Below are positions 24,101 to 36,030 of a stretch of 64,000 nucleotides of DNA, in pieces (position 1 is the stretch's first letter; each line of letters opens with the position of its first letter). Made by a program: the position numbers and the translations under genes. Location: the NCBI RefSeq assembly GCF_018691265.1, contig NW_024881313.1, positions 33,783,518 through 33,847,517 on the forward strand, read 5' to 3'. The notes beneath the pieces were generated by a model. It made no database searches, was not told where the DNA came from, and saw only the letters and a list, made by a program, of their open reading frames with translations. The DNA is from Tyto alba. Taxonomy: Eukaryota; Chordata; Aves; Strigiformes; Tytonidae.

Positions 24101-27100
24101 TAAGTTGTTCTGACACTGAACAGATGGAGCAGAACCTCTGCTGGGGTTATCTGAAGCAATTCTGCTGACTTCTGTGGAGCTGCACCCGTGGAGCATCATT
24201 ACTTTCATGAATTAAAGACCTGGCTCTTTGACATGGTTTCATTTCAAACAGCACTTCTAGAGTCCACTTTAACTTAGAGTCCAACAAGTGCAACAAAAGA
24301 ATCAATTAAAATGAAAGACATTACAATCCAGCTTTTTGTTTTTCTTTGTTTCCCCTCAGCAAAACACTTGCAGATTTATAGTGAACAAGATAAAATGCAA
24401 TATGAGTTCTAGGTGGTAGATCTTTGTACTGATGGGATGTAGGTTTTCTCCAAAAAAAATTATGTTTGTCACATACTACAGCTACTGTTATATGCATCAG
24501 CACATGAAATACGACCCAAATTCCATCTTCAAAGCTATCACAAGAAATATTGTTTGTACTGAGGGTTCATAAAACTGCTCTAGCAAGTTATTACATTTAT
24601 AGACTATTTTTTCATTTCTTAAGATTTATCTTCAATTTTAACTCAAAAATCTGGGGCCAGAAAATCACATTTGGTCTTAAAAATAAATAATCTAACTCTT
24701 TCACTCATTTCCTCTCAATTTGATAAGTTAGTTCTAGTGCCCAGCTTAGAGATACTTTCTCCAGAAATGCATAGTCAGTATACAGCCACAGTCACCTAAA
24801 GCAAAGAACCAATATTTTATGAATCATTACAGTAAAAGAGAGTTTAGAGTAGACTTTAATATTCCTATTTCCCAGCTGTATTGCAGCAATCTAGCTGCCT
24901 TCGTGAAACATCGGTAAATCCCATAACACCCTTAGTACTTGTTGGTCTTCCTGGTTTCAGATTAGTGTGCCAACAACAAAGCTTCATAATGAGAAAGTAT
25001 ATCTGCTTATTGCCCAGAGAGAGGAAGAAACTTGATAGGTCCCTGAACAGTGTTCCCATTACTGAAATCCCTTCTTGGAATGTGCTGTGCTGGAGTGATG
25101 CTAAAAAAGGGAAGACTGATGGGACCGAACCCAGAAGTAGACCTCTGGTTATTTCTCTCTGAACCATGTATCCCCAGCATAGGCTGAAGCAACAGAGACA
25201 CTGCTTGCTACAGAGCAGAGGTCACAGGGACTTCTTGATACTCAAGCAACGCTGAGAAACAAATGTCTTGCAGTCATTACAAGCCCATTTTTCTCATTTG
25301 ATTTCATTTGAAATCCTTTCATCTCTGTAGCTCTGAAGCTCACAACACCTTTTGGTGGGGATGTGTCTCTCTGCCATTAGCAGTGATGATAAAAGCTGAC
25401 AGTAGCAGGAACCACGTGCTGTAGAAACTTATCTGCAGGCTATTGAAGCCTACTAAGCTGGCTTTGACAACTCTGCAGAAGTCTCCTTCACAGGAAGACA
25501 TGACATACTCCCAGCAAAAAGATGACTAGCAATTTTCTGAATTGAGGGTTGCAGCTTGATCATTGTGTTTAATAGCCAAAAGTGGAGAAATTTTGTATGA
25601 AATTGTCCCATCCCACTTGGTTTTCACATTTTTCTGTTGCAACAAGTTCCATGGCTTAATCATATATTTGGTGAGTAGAAAAACCATTTTAACTCTGCTG
25701 CCTGATAATACCAGAATAAGGATCACACAATGCAGTCACAAGGAATACGAATTAGTTGCCTACTAGCTTTCTCTGAATCATCTGTGATTGCTATTTCATC
25801 GGCTCTTGGGACTTGGCTGGGAAGCAATGAAGAATGGAAAGCAAGATCTCTTGGAAGAATATTCTATCCTTAAACATGTGCTTCTTACTTCAAAATGTTA
25901 ATTTCTGTGAAATAAACAGGCAAGAGGAGAGGGCAAAAAGTAAGATGGTATAGTACAATTACCTACATCAAAGTGATCATGCCCCTCTGTTCTGCCCAAT
26001 AACTATAAAAGACAGACATGTACGCTACCCACATAAACACAGTCTCTTCCAAAAGCCAAGCATACAAGTTCCCTCTGGCTGCTTAAAAATCTGTATTGCT
26101 TTCTAAGAACTTCCAAAAAGCAAATTACATTTTTGATTTTCACATCGTTTATGTATTAAGTTGTCCAAGTTTTCTAATTCTACAGGAATACACTTTACAA
26201 ATAAGTCTCTGTTAAAAGGGTAGATATTTTAGCATTGCTACAAAGTTCTATTTCCCATTGTTTGCTTAGAATGAAACTGTCTTAAAAAGTTATATGTAAA
26301 ACAAGAATAAACCTTGTTCTCTACATCTTCTGACACGTCAAGATGTTTTTTAATTCATGCTCATGGATGATAGTTATTGACAGTATGTTTGTAATTCAGA
26401 GAATATCTGTTTAGTGTTACTGACACTTTACACTAAAAGACAAGCAGAGAATTTTGTAGGCAATCCTCCTTCCGTTCCTATAACTAGGAAAATGCCATCG
26501 ATTTTCAAAAGATTTGGATCATAAGTCCTGCTCCAATCATTTCTCTAAGGTTGATTTGAGACAGAAGAGGATTGGGCAATCATACTGCCTTTATGTTTCC
26601 TCTTAACATCTGAACTGCTCAGCCAGTTTCAGAGAAAATTTGAGGAGAGGAACTGAAGTCTTAGATACATTTAGTGCCTAAAAGTTTTGTGAAGAGGTTC
26701 CAATGCAGAGGAAAGAAACTTAAATTAGTTCAGCATGAGTTTAATTATGGAGTTAGACATCAGAGAATCCCCCAGAGTGCAGACTGTTGCAAATGCTGTT
26801 ACAAATTCGGGAAAAGTTTCAGTCAGACCCTGCACTTAATTTGATGGAGGATAATCCAACCACACAATATAAAGCAACAGGAAACTAAGATTTCAGTTTC
26901 CTTGGTCACAGAGAAAACTGTTGTATTTTTAAACCTGCCTGGATCTCACTTCTTCAGCTCTTCTCAATGCTCACAGGCTCAGCATTGGCAAGTTAACGCT
27001 TAATCATTCATAAGCCAACATTACTAATATTTAGAGTTTGCAGGCTAGAACACAAGAAAGCTATTCACCAGCAGGATCTTGCAGTTTAATGAATTAAGAT

Positions 27101-27979
27101 ATTAAGGAAAAGCAGTTTAGACTCATCCAGAGACTGCTGATGTCAATGTAAGAAGCACCAGCCAGTTTCAAAAGGTTTTGTTAGAGCCTAGGGGATTTTT
27201 ATTAGAGCTTTAGAAAATGAGATTTAAAGAACTAGAATCGCAATTAGCACACAAGATAACGATTCAAAAATTGTGGAGTACTGCATGAAAGGTAGAAGGA
27301 TGCCAGAAGCAAGAGAAAGATAAAAAGAGAAAGTTGTGAGGTAAGAGTAGATATTGGCAGGCTCAGAACAATGTACAGTCTTTGAATAGCAGGCAAATGA
27401 TAAAGAACTACTAAAACACATCAAATTGAGAAAAGGATCCAAGACAAACTGACAAAGACAGTGACCTGAGCAATATCACATTAAGTATAAGATATGGTGC
27501 AAACCTATCAGAAAAATCTGCTTGATCTGACAAACACACATCAATCACCAGTTCTCTGGGAAAGGTGTAGCAAATCCATTGAAGCTATTTTGCCTAAGGC
27601 CATTTTCACCATCATATTTATGTATATCTTGTAATGCTTTTTCATAACATAAGTTTCATTTCTCATCTCCTCCAAGACATCAGTTGTCTATCAATTTCTT
27701 CATTTCAGAATACATTGGCCTCAACTTGAGTACAAAGGGGATTAAGATGGCCATTGAGTTAGCACAGTGGATTAAAGTCAGTGTTGACACATTCACAGCT
27801 ACTCAGTGAGGAAACAGGACCACAACACTATACACCAAGCTCTCACTAAAAGCAAATATACAGAGCTGCAGTATAAACTGTCAGCCAGAGGAATGATCAG
27901 TCAGTCAAAATGTTAGTTCCAGTAGAAAAATAATAGTGCCACAGAATGAAAAGTTTCAGAAGGAACAATTCTATTTTCT

Positions 27980-27980
<1 letters not shown>
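21156..27980. other. Gene-free stretch with one exact tandem duplication
   Basis: Mostly unique AT-rich sequence. Frames of 60-117 codons in 22490-23068 and 24865-25201 overlap on both strands and match nothing I recognise. A short segment near 24160-24200 resembles amniote SINE-type debris but is too short to call. The exact 41 bp duplication at 22066-22147 is annotated separately. Confidence 0.5.
22066..22147. repeat. Exact 41 bp tandem duplication
   Basis: 22066-22106 and 22107-22147 are identical over all 41 bases. Such perfect identity implies a recent duplication, or an assembly artefact at a slippage-prone T-run, since each copy begins with TTTTT. Confidence 0.95.

Positions 27981-28010
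<30 letters not shown>
27981..28010. repeat. Poly(A) tract, 30 bases
   Basis: An uninterrupted run of 30 A. No SINE or retrocopy could be recognised immediately upstream, so it is called only as a homopolymer. Confidence 0.9.
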
Positions 28011-28012
<2 letters not shown>

Positions 28013-30778
28013 TTTAATTTCCCTTCCTTCCCCTGCTATAAGTAAACTGAAATAAAGTAAGGAAAGATGAATAATATGAACTCATCTTCTGTAACTACAT
28101 GTCTTGGTGTGTACTTAGCTTTTCAGTCAAACTCTTCTTTCACTTACTCAAGCAAAGTCCCAGTGACTGCTTACTTTGGTCCTTTAGATACCTTCATTAG
28201 GAGAGATGCTGTTCTTCACTTGACCCTGGTAAATTTGGGATATCTTCAGCAAAGTCAAGTCCTTACTTTATTGTTTTAAGAGAAGTTATTTTGGATCCAA
28301 ACATATAACTGGAATTGAGGTTTTGCCCACTGATCATAAGCCAAAGATATGCACATATTTCTTTAAACCTTTAAGTTTTAGAGTCAGATATGAGACTTAA
28401 GCCATGCTTTACATATTTTGACAGAAACTCACTTGTTCATACTATTACTCCTTCTTGCTGCACCACAAGATCAGTCTAATACACTCCTTAATCAAAACGT
28501 GACAAGAGTTTAAGATCAGGCTAGCCACATTTAATACACAATGGAATCAAAGGTTTGAGCATGTTAACTTATTTAGCAAAGTTTGGACGGGAGATGTGAC
28601 ACTAGCTATGTGCTTAATGGATGTAACAGGCAACAGTGGAGGATACATATACTCAGTCTTGTGCATGCCTATGATAAACAAAGTATCCCATATGTTCTTT
28701 TTAGTTGATTAAACAAGTTGTCATGATACAATACTCACAGACAAAACTCTTCATACCTAAGGGGTTTAACTGGTTTGACTCAGTACCATCCTTCTCATTC
28801 AACAAATGAGGATTGGGTTAACATTAGGCTAAACCTGGGAATACCACAGACCTCAAGATTAGGCTTAGGCTGCCCAACCTTTGTTTTTGTTGGTGTTGCA
28901 TCCAAAAACCCCAAAGTGAATCTAAAGCAAACCTTCTTCGTTTCGTTTCATATTCTATTCAATGGGAAAACAAACCGGACACTTAGGAAGGAGAAAATGT
29001 GATCAAAAATCTAAAAATGTCAGAATATACAAAAAGTGAAACAATTTGGTATGTCTCATTTAGCAGCACTAGGTGCAGCAGATCTGAGATATATAAATAT
29101 GTATATTTATATTATTTGAGATATATAAATATATTTATATGATATATAAATAATATATAGCATTGCTGTTATATATTATTTACTACATTTGTCTACTGAT
29201 AACACAGTAGTAACCATGAATGCTGTCTAAATCATGTTCCTCCACTATACTGAAAACAGCTGAGTAGAGGGAAATCATTTTAAGACAATGCATCTGTTGA
29301 TCTGTGTCTTACAAGGTGTTAAAATTGAAGTGCTCTCTAACCTCAGCTTTAGTTTTTTTTAAAGTAGAGGAATTCCTGCTGCTGTTGAATGGACTTCCCA
29401 GACTGTACTCAGCAGGATGTGACTTCTGACTTCTGTCACTAATATTGCCTTCAGAGTTCAATATGTGACACAGAGGAGTCACCCCTGGAAGAACTGCAAG
29501 AGGAACCTCAGGGAAAAGGAGATCATGGCACAAGGCAGTCACATCTATTTTCTTTTTGAGGCTGGGTCCTGGTCAGATACTTCTTCAGATCCATTCTGTC
29601 TTTGAAGTCAGCCTGACTTTGAAGTTTGCAGGCAATGGATAGCTGTAACATTCAGAAGATTTTTAATAGGATTAGACCCAAGCAAATATAGCTTTCTCAC
29701 TTGGACTTCAAGAAGAGGATTACCCCAACAGAATACACATGACCAACTAAATGTTGTCCATGAGTCTGATTTAAAAGACCTCAGAAGTGACTCACAGCAG
29801 AGGTTTATGTTGGGTGGTGGGTCTCTGATTCTACTGAGTCCTAGATACACTGAGCCTGTGTCACCCCACAATTACACATCCAATTCTTATACCATAGCAC
29901 TGCATGTCTATTAGGCTAATGATACTGCTGTGCTCTCCCCAAGGTAGACTGTAATTGCCTAGAATTTAGAAGGTAAAAACATGATACAGTCCAAAAAATA
30001 CACTCCCCCAAGGAAAAAGGAACACACAATAATTCACACCATCTAAGAAATGGACCCAGTAAGGTTTGAAGAGACACAAGTTAAAGGATAACCCATTGTT
30101 ACTATTTGGTGTGTTGCATTTTCTTTACCCTGTCAGAAGCCCTCCTCAAGACCTGTTCTAGCCACCTAGTCCTGAAGAAAGATGATTTCCCTTCAGTGTA
30201 CCTCTTGCAGGGATGGTCCTATGTAGGCTACAATCTCAGCCTTGGGAGTACTCAAAAAAATACTGACTTCCTTTCCTTGGAGACCTTCTTTCATTGAAAG
30301 CCCTATATCCCCAGCTGTTGCTCTGCAGCAAATTGGATGGTACTAACTGAGCTCCCAACGTTCTCCAATTTCTTCTGAGGCCCTAGTCAACCCTGGTGTA
30401 GATAGAACACCCAACATTCACTCAAATCTTGCACATTTAGCACTTCCACTTTAAGAGGGATTCCTCCTGCTCTTGTGTGTGTAAAGAGAACCAAGGTGTG
30501 GAAGCATTAAGGTGTGTCATTGTTTTCCTGTTTAAATATGTTATTATTTATTGTCTAATTATGCTGTCTATTTTTTTCATTATTGTGACTCACTTAAATT
30601 ACATGTTTTCTGCTGTTCATTTAGCAAGTCTAACTGCATACCGATTTCAGTACCTTCTCGGACAAAAAAAAACTTGTAGAGACTAAGTAGGAGTGATAAT
30701 CAAGTTCACGGAGAGATCTTCAACTGTCATTTGCTTTTCCCTAAGGGTGGATCAAATCATCTTAAAATATTGTGTTAA
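28011..30778. other. Gene-free stretch with an AT microsatellite
   Basis: Unique sequence with short open frames only. The AT-rich palindromic block at 29086-29160 is listed separately. No transposon family is recognised. Confidence 0.5.
29086..29160. repeat. AT-rich palindromic repeat
   Basis: About 75 bp almost purely A and T, built of ATATATAAATAT units. The block starting 'gagatatataaatat' recurs 32 bp later, and the sequence can fold back on itself. It is likely polymorphic. Confidence 0.8.
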
Positions 30779-30783
30779 CACAC

Positions 30784-31380
30784 TGTCATAATTTAAACCA
30801 ACTGGCAGCCAAATACCATGCAGCTGCTCACTCACTCTCACCTACCCTGGGAAAGGGAGAGGGAATTGGAGGGGTGAAGGTAAGGAGACTCATAGGTAGA
30901 GATAAAACCAAAGTAATCATAGAAATAAAATTAAAACAATAACGTTAATAATACTAGTAATAATAGAAAATACAAACGAATAATGCACAATGCAGTTGCT
31001 CAGCACTCAGTAACTGATGCCCAGCCCATTCCTGGCTAGAGATCCCAGAAAAGAAAGAATCCCAAAACCACAATCCAAGAAGGAAGACCAAGCTTCCCGG
31101 TCAAACCTCATCCATACAGTGAGCATGATGCTGTATGAACGGAATAGTCCATTAACCAATTTGGGTCTGGTGCTCTGGCTCTGCTCCCTCCCAACTTCTT
31201 GTGCACCTGCACACTAGCAGAACATGGGAAGTTGAAAAGTCCTTGATTTCTTTGCAACGACTAAAAACATCAGTATATTATTAACATTCTTCTCATACCA
31301 AATCCCATACTGAATCCAAAACACAGCACTATTCTAGCTATTAAGAAAAAATTAGCTCTATCCCAGACAAAACCAAGACA
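30784..31380 (+). mobile_element. Solo LTR, class III ERVL-like, with CACAC target duplication
   Basis: A 597 bp unit starts TGTCATAATT and ends AACCAAGACA, flanked by perfect CACAC direct repeats (30779-30783 and 31381-31385). Its internal landmarks match the common bird ERVL LTR: 'gagataaaacca' after a G/A-rich block near 30840-30910, 'ctccctcccaacttcttgtg' near 31185, 'ccaaaacacagcactattct' near 31316, and 'agctctatcccag' before the end. It shares its general plan with the LTR at 17710-18201 but is longer and more diverged, so it belongs to another subfamily or is older. No internal retroviral sequence is present. Confidence 0.88.
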
Positions 31381-31385
31381 CACAC

Positions 31386-32424
31386 AAACATATTAAATGC
31401 TATTATGAACTAAAAGCTAAAGTATTCTACAGTCAGATAGACTACATTCTAGAGAGAGTTACTATCTAGGAATACCTACATCAGTATTTATTGTTATAAT
31501 GGGAAACTTAATATCAAATTATCTCTTTGATCTGAATGTCACATTTAATTTAAACTTGACTCGGAATAAAAGAAAATGCAGTTGCATTTAATTCATTATC
31601 TATTACATCATAATATTCTGTGATCTATGGCTGATCTTTCATTTTTATCAGTGCCATGGACAACAAAAAACAACATTTACGGTTAAAAAAATAAACTAAA
31701 AATAATAATAATTTACAAAGAACATTTAATTATTTCTGTCCTAAACTTCCTGTTTTCCATCTAAAGGCAAAAAACTAATATTCTCTTAGTGATAACAGAA
31801 CTAAGCAAGAATCCTAAAGAGACTGGGAGAAAGTGCTAATATCAACTCATCTTAAAATAGCTCTGCAGCTGTTTACTCTTGCCAAATTAAAGTGGAATTC
31901 CCCACACATAACAGAAGTATGCTGGGAAAAGATGCTGTCAGAACAAGTGCAATGAAATGAAAGTTTGTTGTATCTGATAGCACCACATGCTAAAAAAATG
32001 ATCTTTTAGTAGCCAGCAAATACATTGGGCAGGGTAAAAAAATGCTACAAAGAATCTCATCCACATCGTCCCTCTGCCAGTAGTGGGAAGATGAAGCAAC
32101 ACAACCAAAGCTGCACGCTGCACAATTCAGTCTTCCCTCTGTGGAAATCAATAACGGAACACCCATTATCTTCAACGGGACAGAAACAGACCTTCAAAAT
32201 CTGGGAGTTTGCTCTTAAGTACAGCAATGCTTAAAAAAGAAAAAAAAAAAAAAAAAAAAAAAAAAAGAGAGAGATAAATGGCTTCGTGGTATTTCCAACA
32301 CATTTACAATATGCCTTGTGTAATTGGTCCCAGTAGTCCTTTGAAAACAGAAGTCAGGTTAGACCTGAGGCCACTGAACAGTTGACATACATCCAATAAA
32401 CATGTTAAGATGTTATTCACTTAC
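31386..32424. other. Unassigned sequence next to the exon candidate
   Basis: AT-rich unique sequence with an A-rich tract at 32233-32266 ending in GA repeats. If the exon at 32425-32576 is real, this is the start of its downstream intron on the minus strand. Confidence 0.45.
32233..32266. repeat. A-rich tract followed by (GA)n
   Basis: A run of A interrupted once by G, 34 bases long, followed by GAGAGAGA. It is a simple repeat; no retroposon body is visible. Confidence 0.85.
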
Positions 32425-32576
32425 TTATAGCAATGTAGTTTCTGGTCTGCTCCCAAGAGAGAATTGTCCATATACCACAGGTGCAGCATGACAACCCAGC
32501 GTTTGCTGTCCAAGCCAGCAAAGAGTACAGCTAGGTCAGAGGCTGGGATGTAGAAAAGGGGATTGTCTACCCAATA
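32425..32576 (-). CDS. Candidate internal coding exon of an unidentified gene
   Basis: Read on the minus strand, a pyrimidine-rich tract (about 32578-32616) ends in AG at 32578-32577. A 152 bp segment follows, and then a consensus donor GTAAGT at 32424-32419. One frame is open across the whole segment (50 codons plus 2 bases, so the donor is in phase 2); the other two frames both contain stops. The translation begins 'YWVDNPLFYIPASDL', contains 'DSKRWVVMLHLWYMD' and ends 'KLHCY'. The mix of hydrophobic, charged and aromatic residues looks like an extracellular or globular domain, not a low-complexity frame. If the donor were not used, translation would stop two codons later. I do not recognise the protein. 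No partner exon was found, which would require very long introns. A chance exon cannot be excluded without a protein search or RNA data. Confidence 0.5.
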
Positions 32577-35500
32577 CTCCAAAAGAAAGTGATGGGAAGA
32601 AAAAAATGGAAAGCTCTTTATCTACAAAATTATCCAATTCTACACTGAAATGACAACCTAAACAAAAAAATAAGGGTTTAGCTTCCCATTTAAGGCTTCT
32701 GAAAACGTGACTTACTCCCAGTATATACTCCTGCATTCAGTAAGCAAATGCCACGCAACAAAAACAAAAAAACAAAACAAAACAAAAACAAACAAAACAA
32801 AACGCAACACTTCTGGAAGTCACCAACGAACCAGCCTCAGAAAAATTAGTTGTTGCTAGGACTTTACATGTTAAAGCAGATACTGAGAATGCTGTTTGAA
32901 TATATCTATGACCACAGACATGGTTTAGGTATGACACCCTTCCCTGAAGGATAGCTCAAAAGCAGTATGGAAATCTGAACAGTGATAACCTTTAATCTTG
33001 TAATAAAATTAGTTTTGGACTTAAATCTTACTATTTACTACTCAAAAGAGAGGTATTATATACATACAATGAACTAAAAATATATAATATATTCCTTTTT
33101 AAAAGTGACATATATAACCCAGTATTTTCTTCTGATAAAAGAAAATCAGACATATGGCAAGGCACTTGATATATACTTCAAACACTATGGTAATTCTCTT
33201 CCTCCTCCTTATCTCCATTGAAATGATCTAATACTCTCTTTTCCTCTTCAGCATCAGCATTTTGATTGATAATCCTTGTGCATCACGGCACACTCAAGTA
33301 CATTACTAACACACTTGCACTCACTGATTTGTCAAAAATGGAGACAGATGCATTTCATAGTCTCTTAGGCAGCTTTACATCTGGTTACTATGGCCTACCT
33401 AAACAAACTCCACTGGCATCAGCAGCGTAGTTGTCGCTGGGAACCATCACATTCCCACTGTCAGGAGCCTGTCCCAATTGCCTGTTCATGGTCTGCACAT
33501 CACACGTGCAGGAATAGGGTGATTACTGTCACGTTTATTCTTGTTGGCACAGGAGGGTTAGTAAAGGCATTCACTGGCACTGTCTTTGCAAAAGTTTTCA
33601 GTTTAGCAGCTTTCTCTTACCAGCAAGATCTATAATAAGATCCCACTCATTGAACGCCCCTGAAAAGTCAAGCAGGAAAAACAGTGGTTTTCATGCAACA
33701 GTTTCAAAAGAGAATGCTAACTCAATAATGTCAATAAACCACGTCCAAGTCTCTTACAACTTTTTACACACCAGGCAGTGACTACCATTGCTGAACACAA
33801 GGCAGAGCCCCCAAGGCTGCTTGTTCCTTCAGCCCTGATTGACTGCTCTGTATCCATTACCAGATGCAAGCAGTGCATACAGAAAACCACTGCAGCACGA
33901 GTCTTCAGGAGACAGGTGGAGAAGTTCTCCTTCCTTTCAGTGCTCTAAGTTAACTGGAATCAGAGGGGCTCACAAGTACTATAGACAACTTGCACACCAC
34001 ATCTTTCTAGCCTTTTTTTTTTTCTTTTATCCCCATTTTTCTAGCTAGAACATGGGAAGGCTTGACTTGCTGATGAGACTATAGATTGGATTTTGTAACC
34101 TGCACTTGTGTTCTTGAAATAAATGTTTGTGTTTAATCCCCTGTTTAATTTTTCAGCATCTTTAATTGACAATTCCTTGTAAATGCTAACACTACATTAA
34201 TTCTACAACTTTCTGCATCTTCACAGAGTTCTAATGATCAGAAACATCCCATTTGGTTAATGTCTTGTTAACACCACTCATTGTTTCAACCACATTTGCT
34301 CTAGTAGTTGTACAGACCCATAGCCAGCAAATAGAATTATTTGGGGATATATATAAGCATGCAGATTATTCTTCTTTGCTCCCCCTCAGCTTTTGAAATT
34401 TCTTCTAGTATCTGTAAAGCAAAAGTCCTAAAACATTAATCTAAAACTCTTCCACTGTGTTGTGGTATTGACTTTTCTCTGTTTACTCTTTCCAGTATTT
34501 ACAGCCAGGTAAAAAAAGTCAATCAACACAGTTATCCAACTCAGTCTGAATTAAACACCTACACTCACTCACTTCTCCGGTCTACTTATGTTGCTCCAAG
34601 CTGGAGTAGCAAACACACAAGATTAATGTTTCTTGTAAATATAACATCTTGTTCTGAAACAAATCCTAACTTCCAAAGGATAAATCCTGTAGAAGAGTAC
34701 AGGTGATTCATTAATTTAGTAAGAGAATGATGGTACCACTGTTTTTAGAAAATCCATATTAATGACCAGAGCAAACAGAAGCAAAATATGCTCTCAGTAG
34801 ATTTTTTTTTTTTTCCACCTTCACTTACATAAGGCATCACTGAAATAACTTATTACTACCTCTGTTTTGGCTGCTGAACTACTTTTGTTTGTCTCTCAAT
34901 TTTGCAAGAAGAAAAGATATGATTGACTGCAATGTTTCAAAACAAGGACACCATCTCCTCTATTTCGAGGTCGTCTCTTACCTGTGAAGTTTCAACTCAT
35001 CTTTCTGTGAAATCTGGAGTTACAAAGCCATTAGGAAAAGGTTAATTTCTGATGGGTGAAACATTTTCTATTACAGTGTATATATTATTGTTAACAGTAT
35101 TCTACACGTCCAGTTTTGTTGTCCTTTATTTTATGTACAGTGATAATAACTACTGGGACAGGCACCTTCTTCAGTATTTATATGGGCAATTGCAGGAATC
35201 CTTCCATCCATCATCTTAGCCAAATTATTTTCCACTTGTCCATCATCACCTAATGTATTGCACTTACCCAACAGTTCATTAGTGCTTTGTCTTTTAAAGT
35301 ACACATTTTATTTCAGAGAGATGTACTCCAGCTTCTATGTTGTTGATCAACTTGCAGCCCATCTCAGATTTCCTTGAGGTTTCCCCCATTAGAATCCTAA
35401 AGCCCAGGTTTTTTGATTCCTTTCAAAAGTGGTTTTACCAGAAAAGCACTTCAACAAATCTGTGGTATTTACTTTTTAACAGAGCTTTGGTGGCACCTGG

Positions 35501-36011
35501 AGATGGAAGCGGTTATGGATCCGGGAAGCTCAGAAGAATATCCAGTCAGATTGCATCAATTGTTGACACTAAATGGGCAGTTAATATTCTTGAAGTGACA
35601 ATTCTGCCCTGTTAGGACGGGAACACTACTGACTCCTTCTTCAGTGTCTACCTTTTGAGATGACACATATATGTTAATCTAAAATTATTAATTACATTAT
35701 AGGCAGCACAGCAAGTTTACTGGTACCTTTTCAAATAAGACCAAATATATTAGATGTATAAAAAATAAAGGACACAGCCTAGGTGACTATCCTGAAAAAA
35801 ATTATTCATCTGGCAATTATATCACATATTAAAAAGATGGGCTTTAGGGAAGACTGAATTATGCCCCTGAGACACTTTATCAACCAGTAACATGTCCACT
35901 ACTTTTGATCCTAGACAAAATCATTTATTCATGCAACTCTTTTAAGGGCAATGGATCATAAACATCACTAGAATCTTCAAACTGACAAAATTTCAACCAC
36001 TACTGACATGC
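32577..36011. other. Gene-free stretch; (AAAAC)n-type repeat near 32757-32804
   Basis: Unique sequence on the upstream (minus-strand) side of the exon candidate. A simple repeat of AAAC and AAAAC units occurs near 32757-32804. A T-rich run lies near 34013-34024 and another near 34801-34816. No further exon or transposon was recognised. Confidence 0.45.
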
Positions 36012-36030
36012 AAAAAAAAAAAAAAAAAAA
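36012..36030. repeat. Poly(A) tract, 19 bases
   Basis: An uninterrupted run of A with no recognisable retroposon upstream. Confidence 0.85.

Noticed and set aside
27981..28010. A30 tract considered as the tail of a retrocopy
   Set aside because: No coding remnant, SINE body or target duplication could be recognised upstream.
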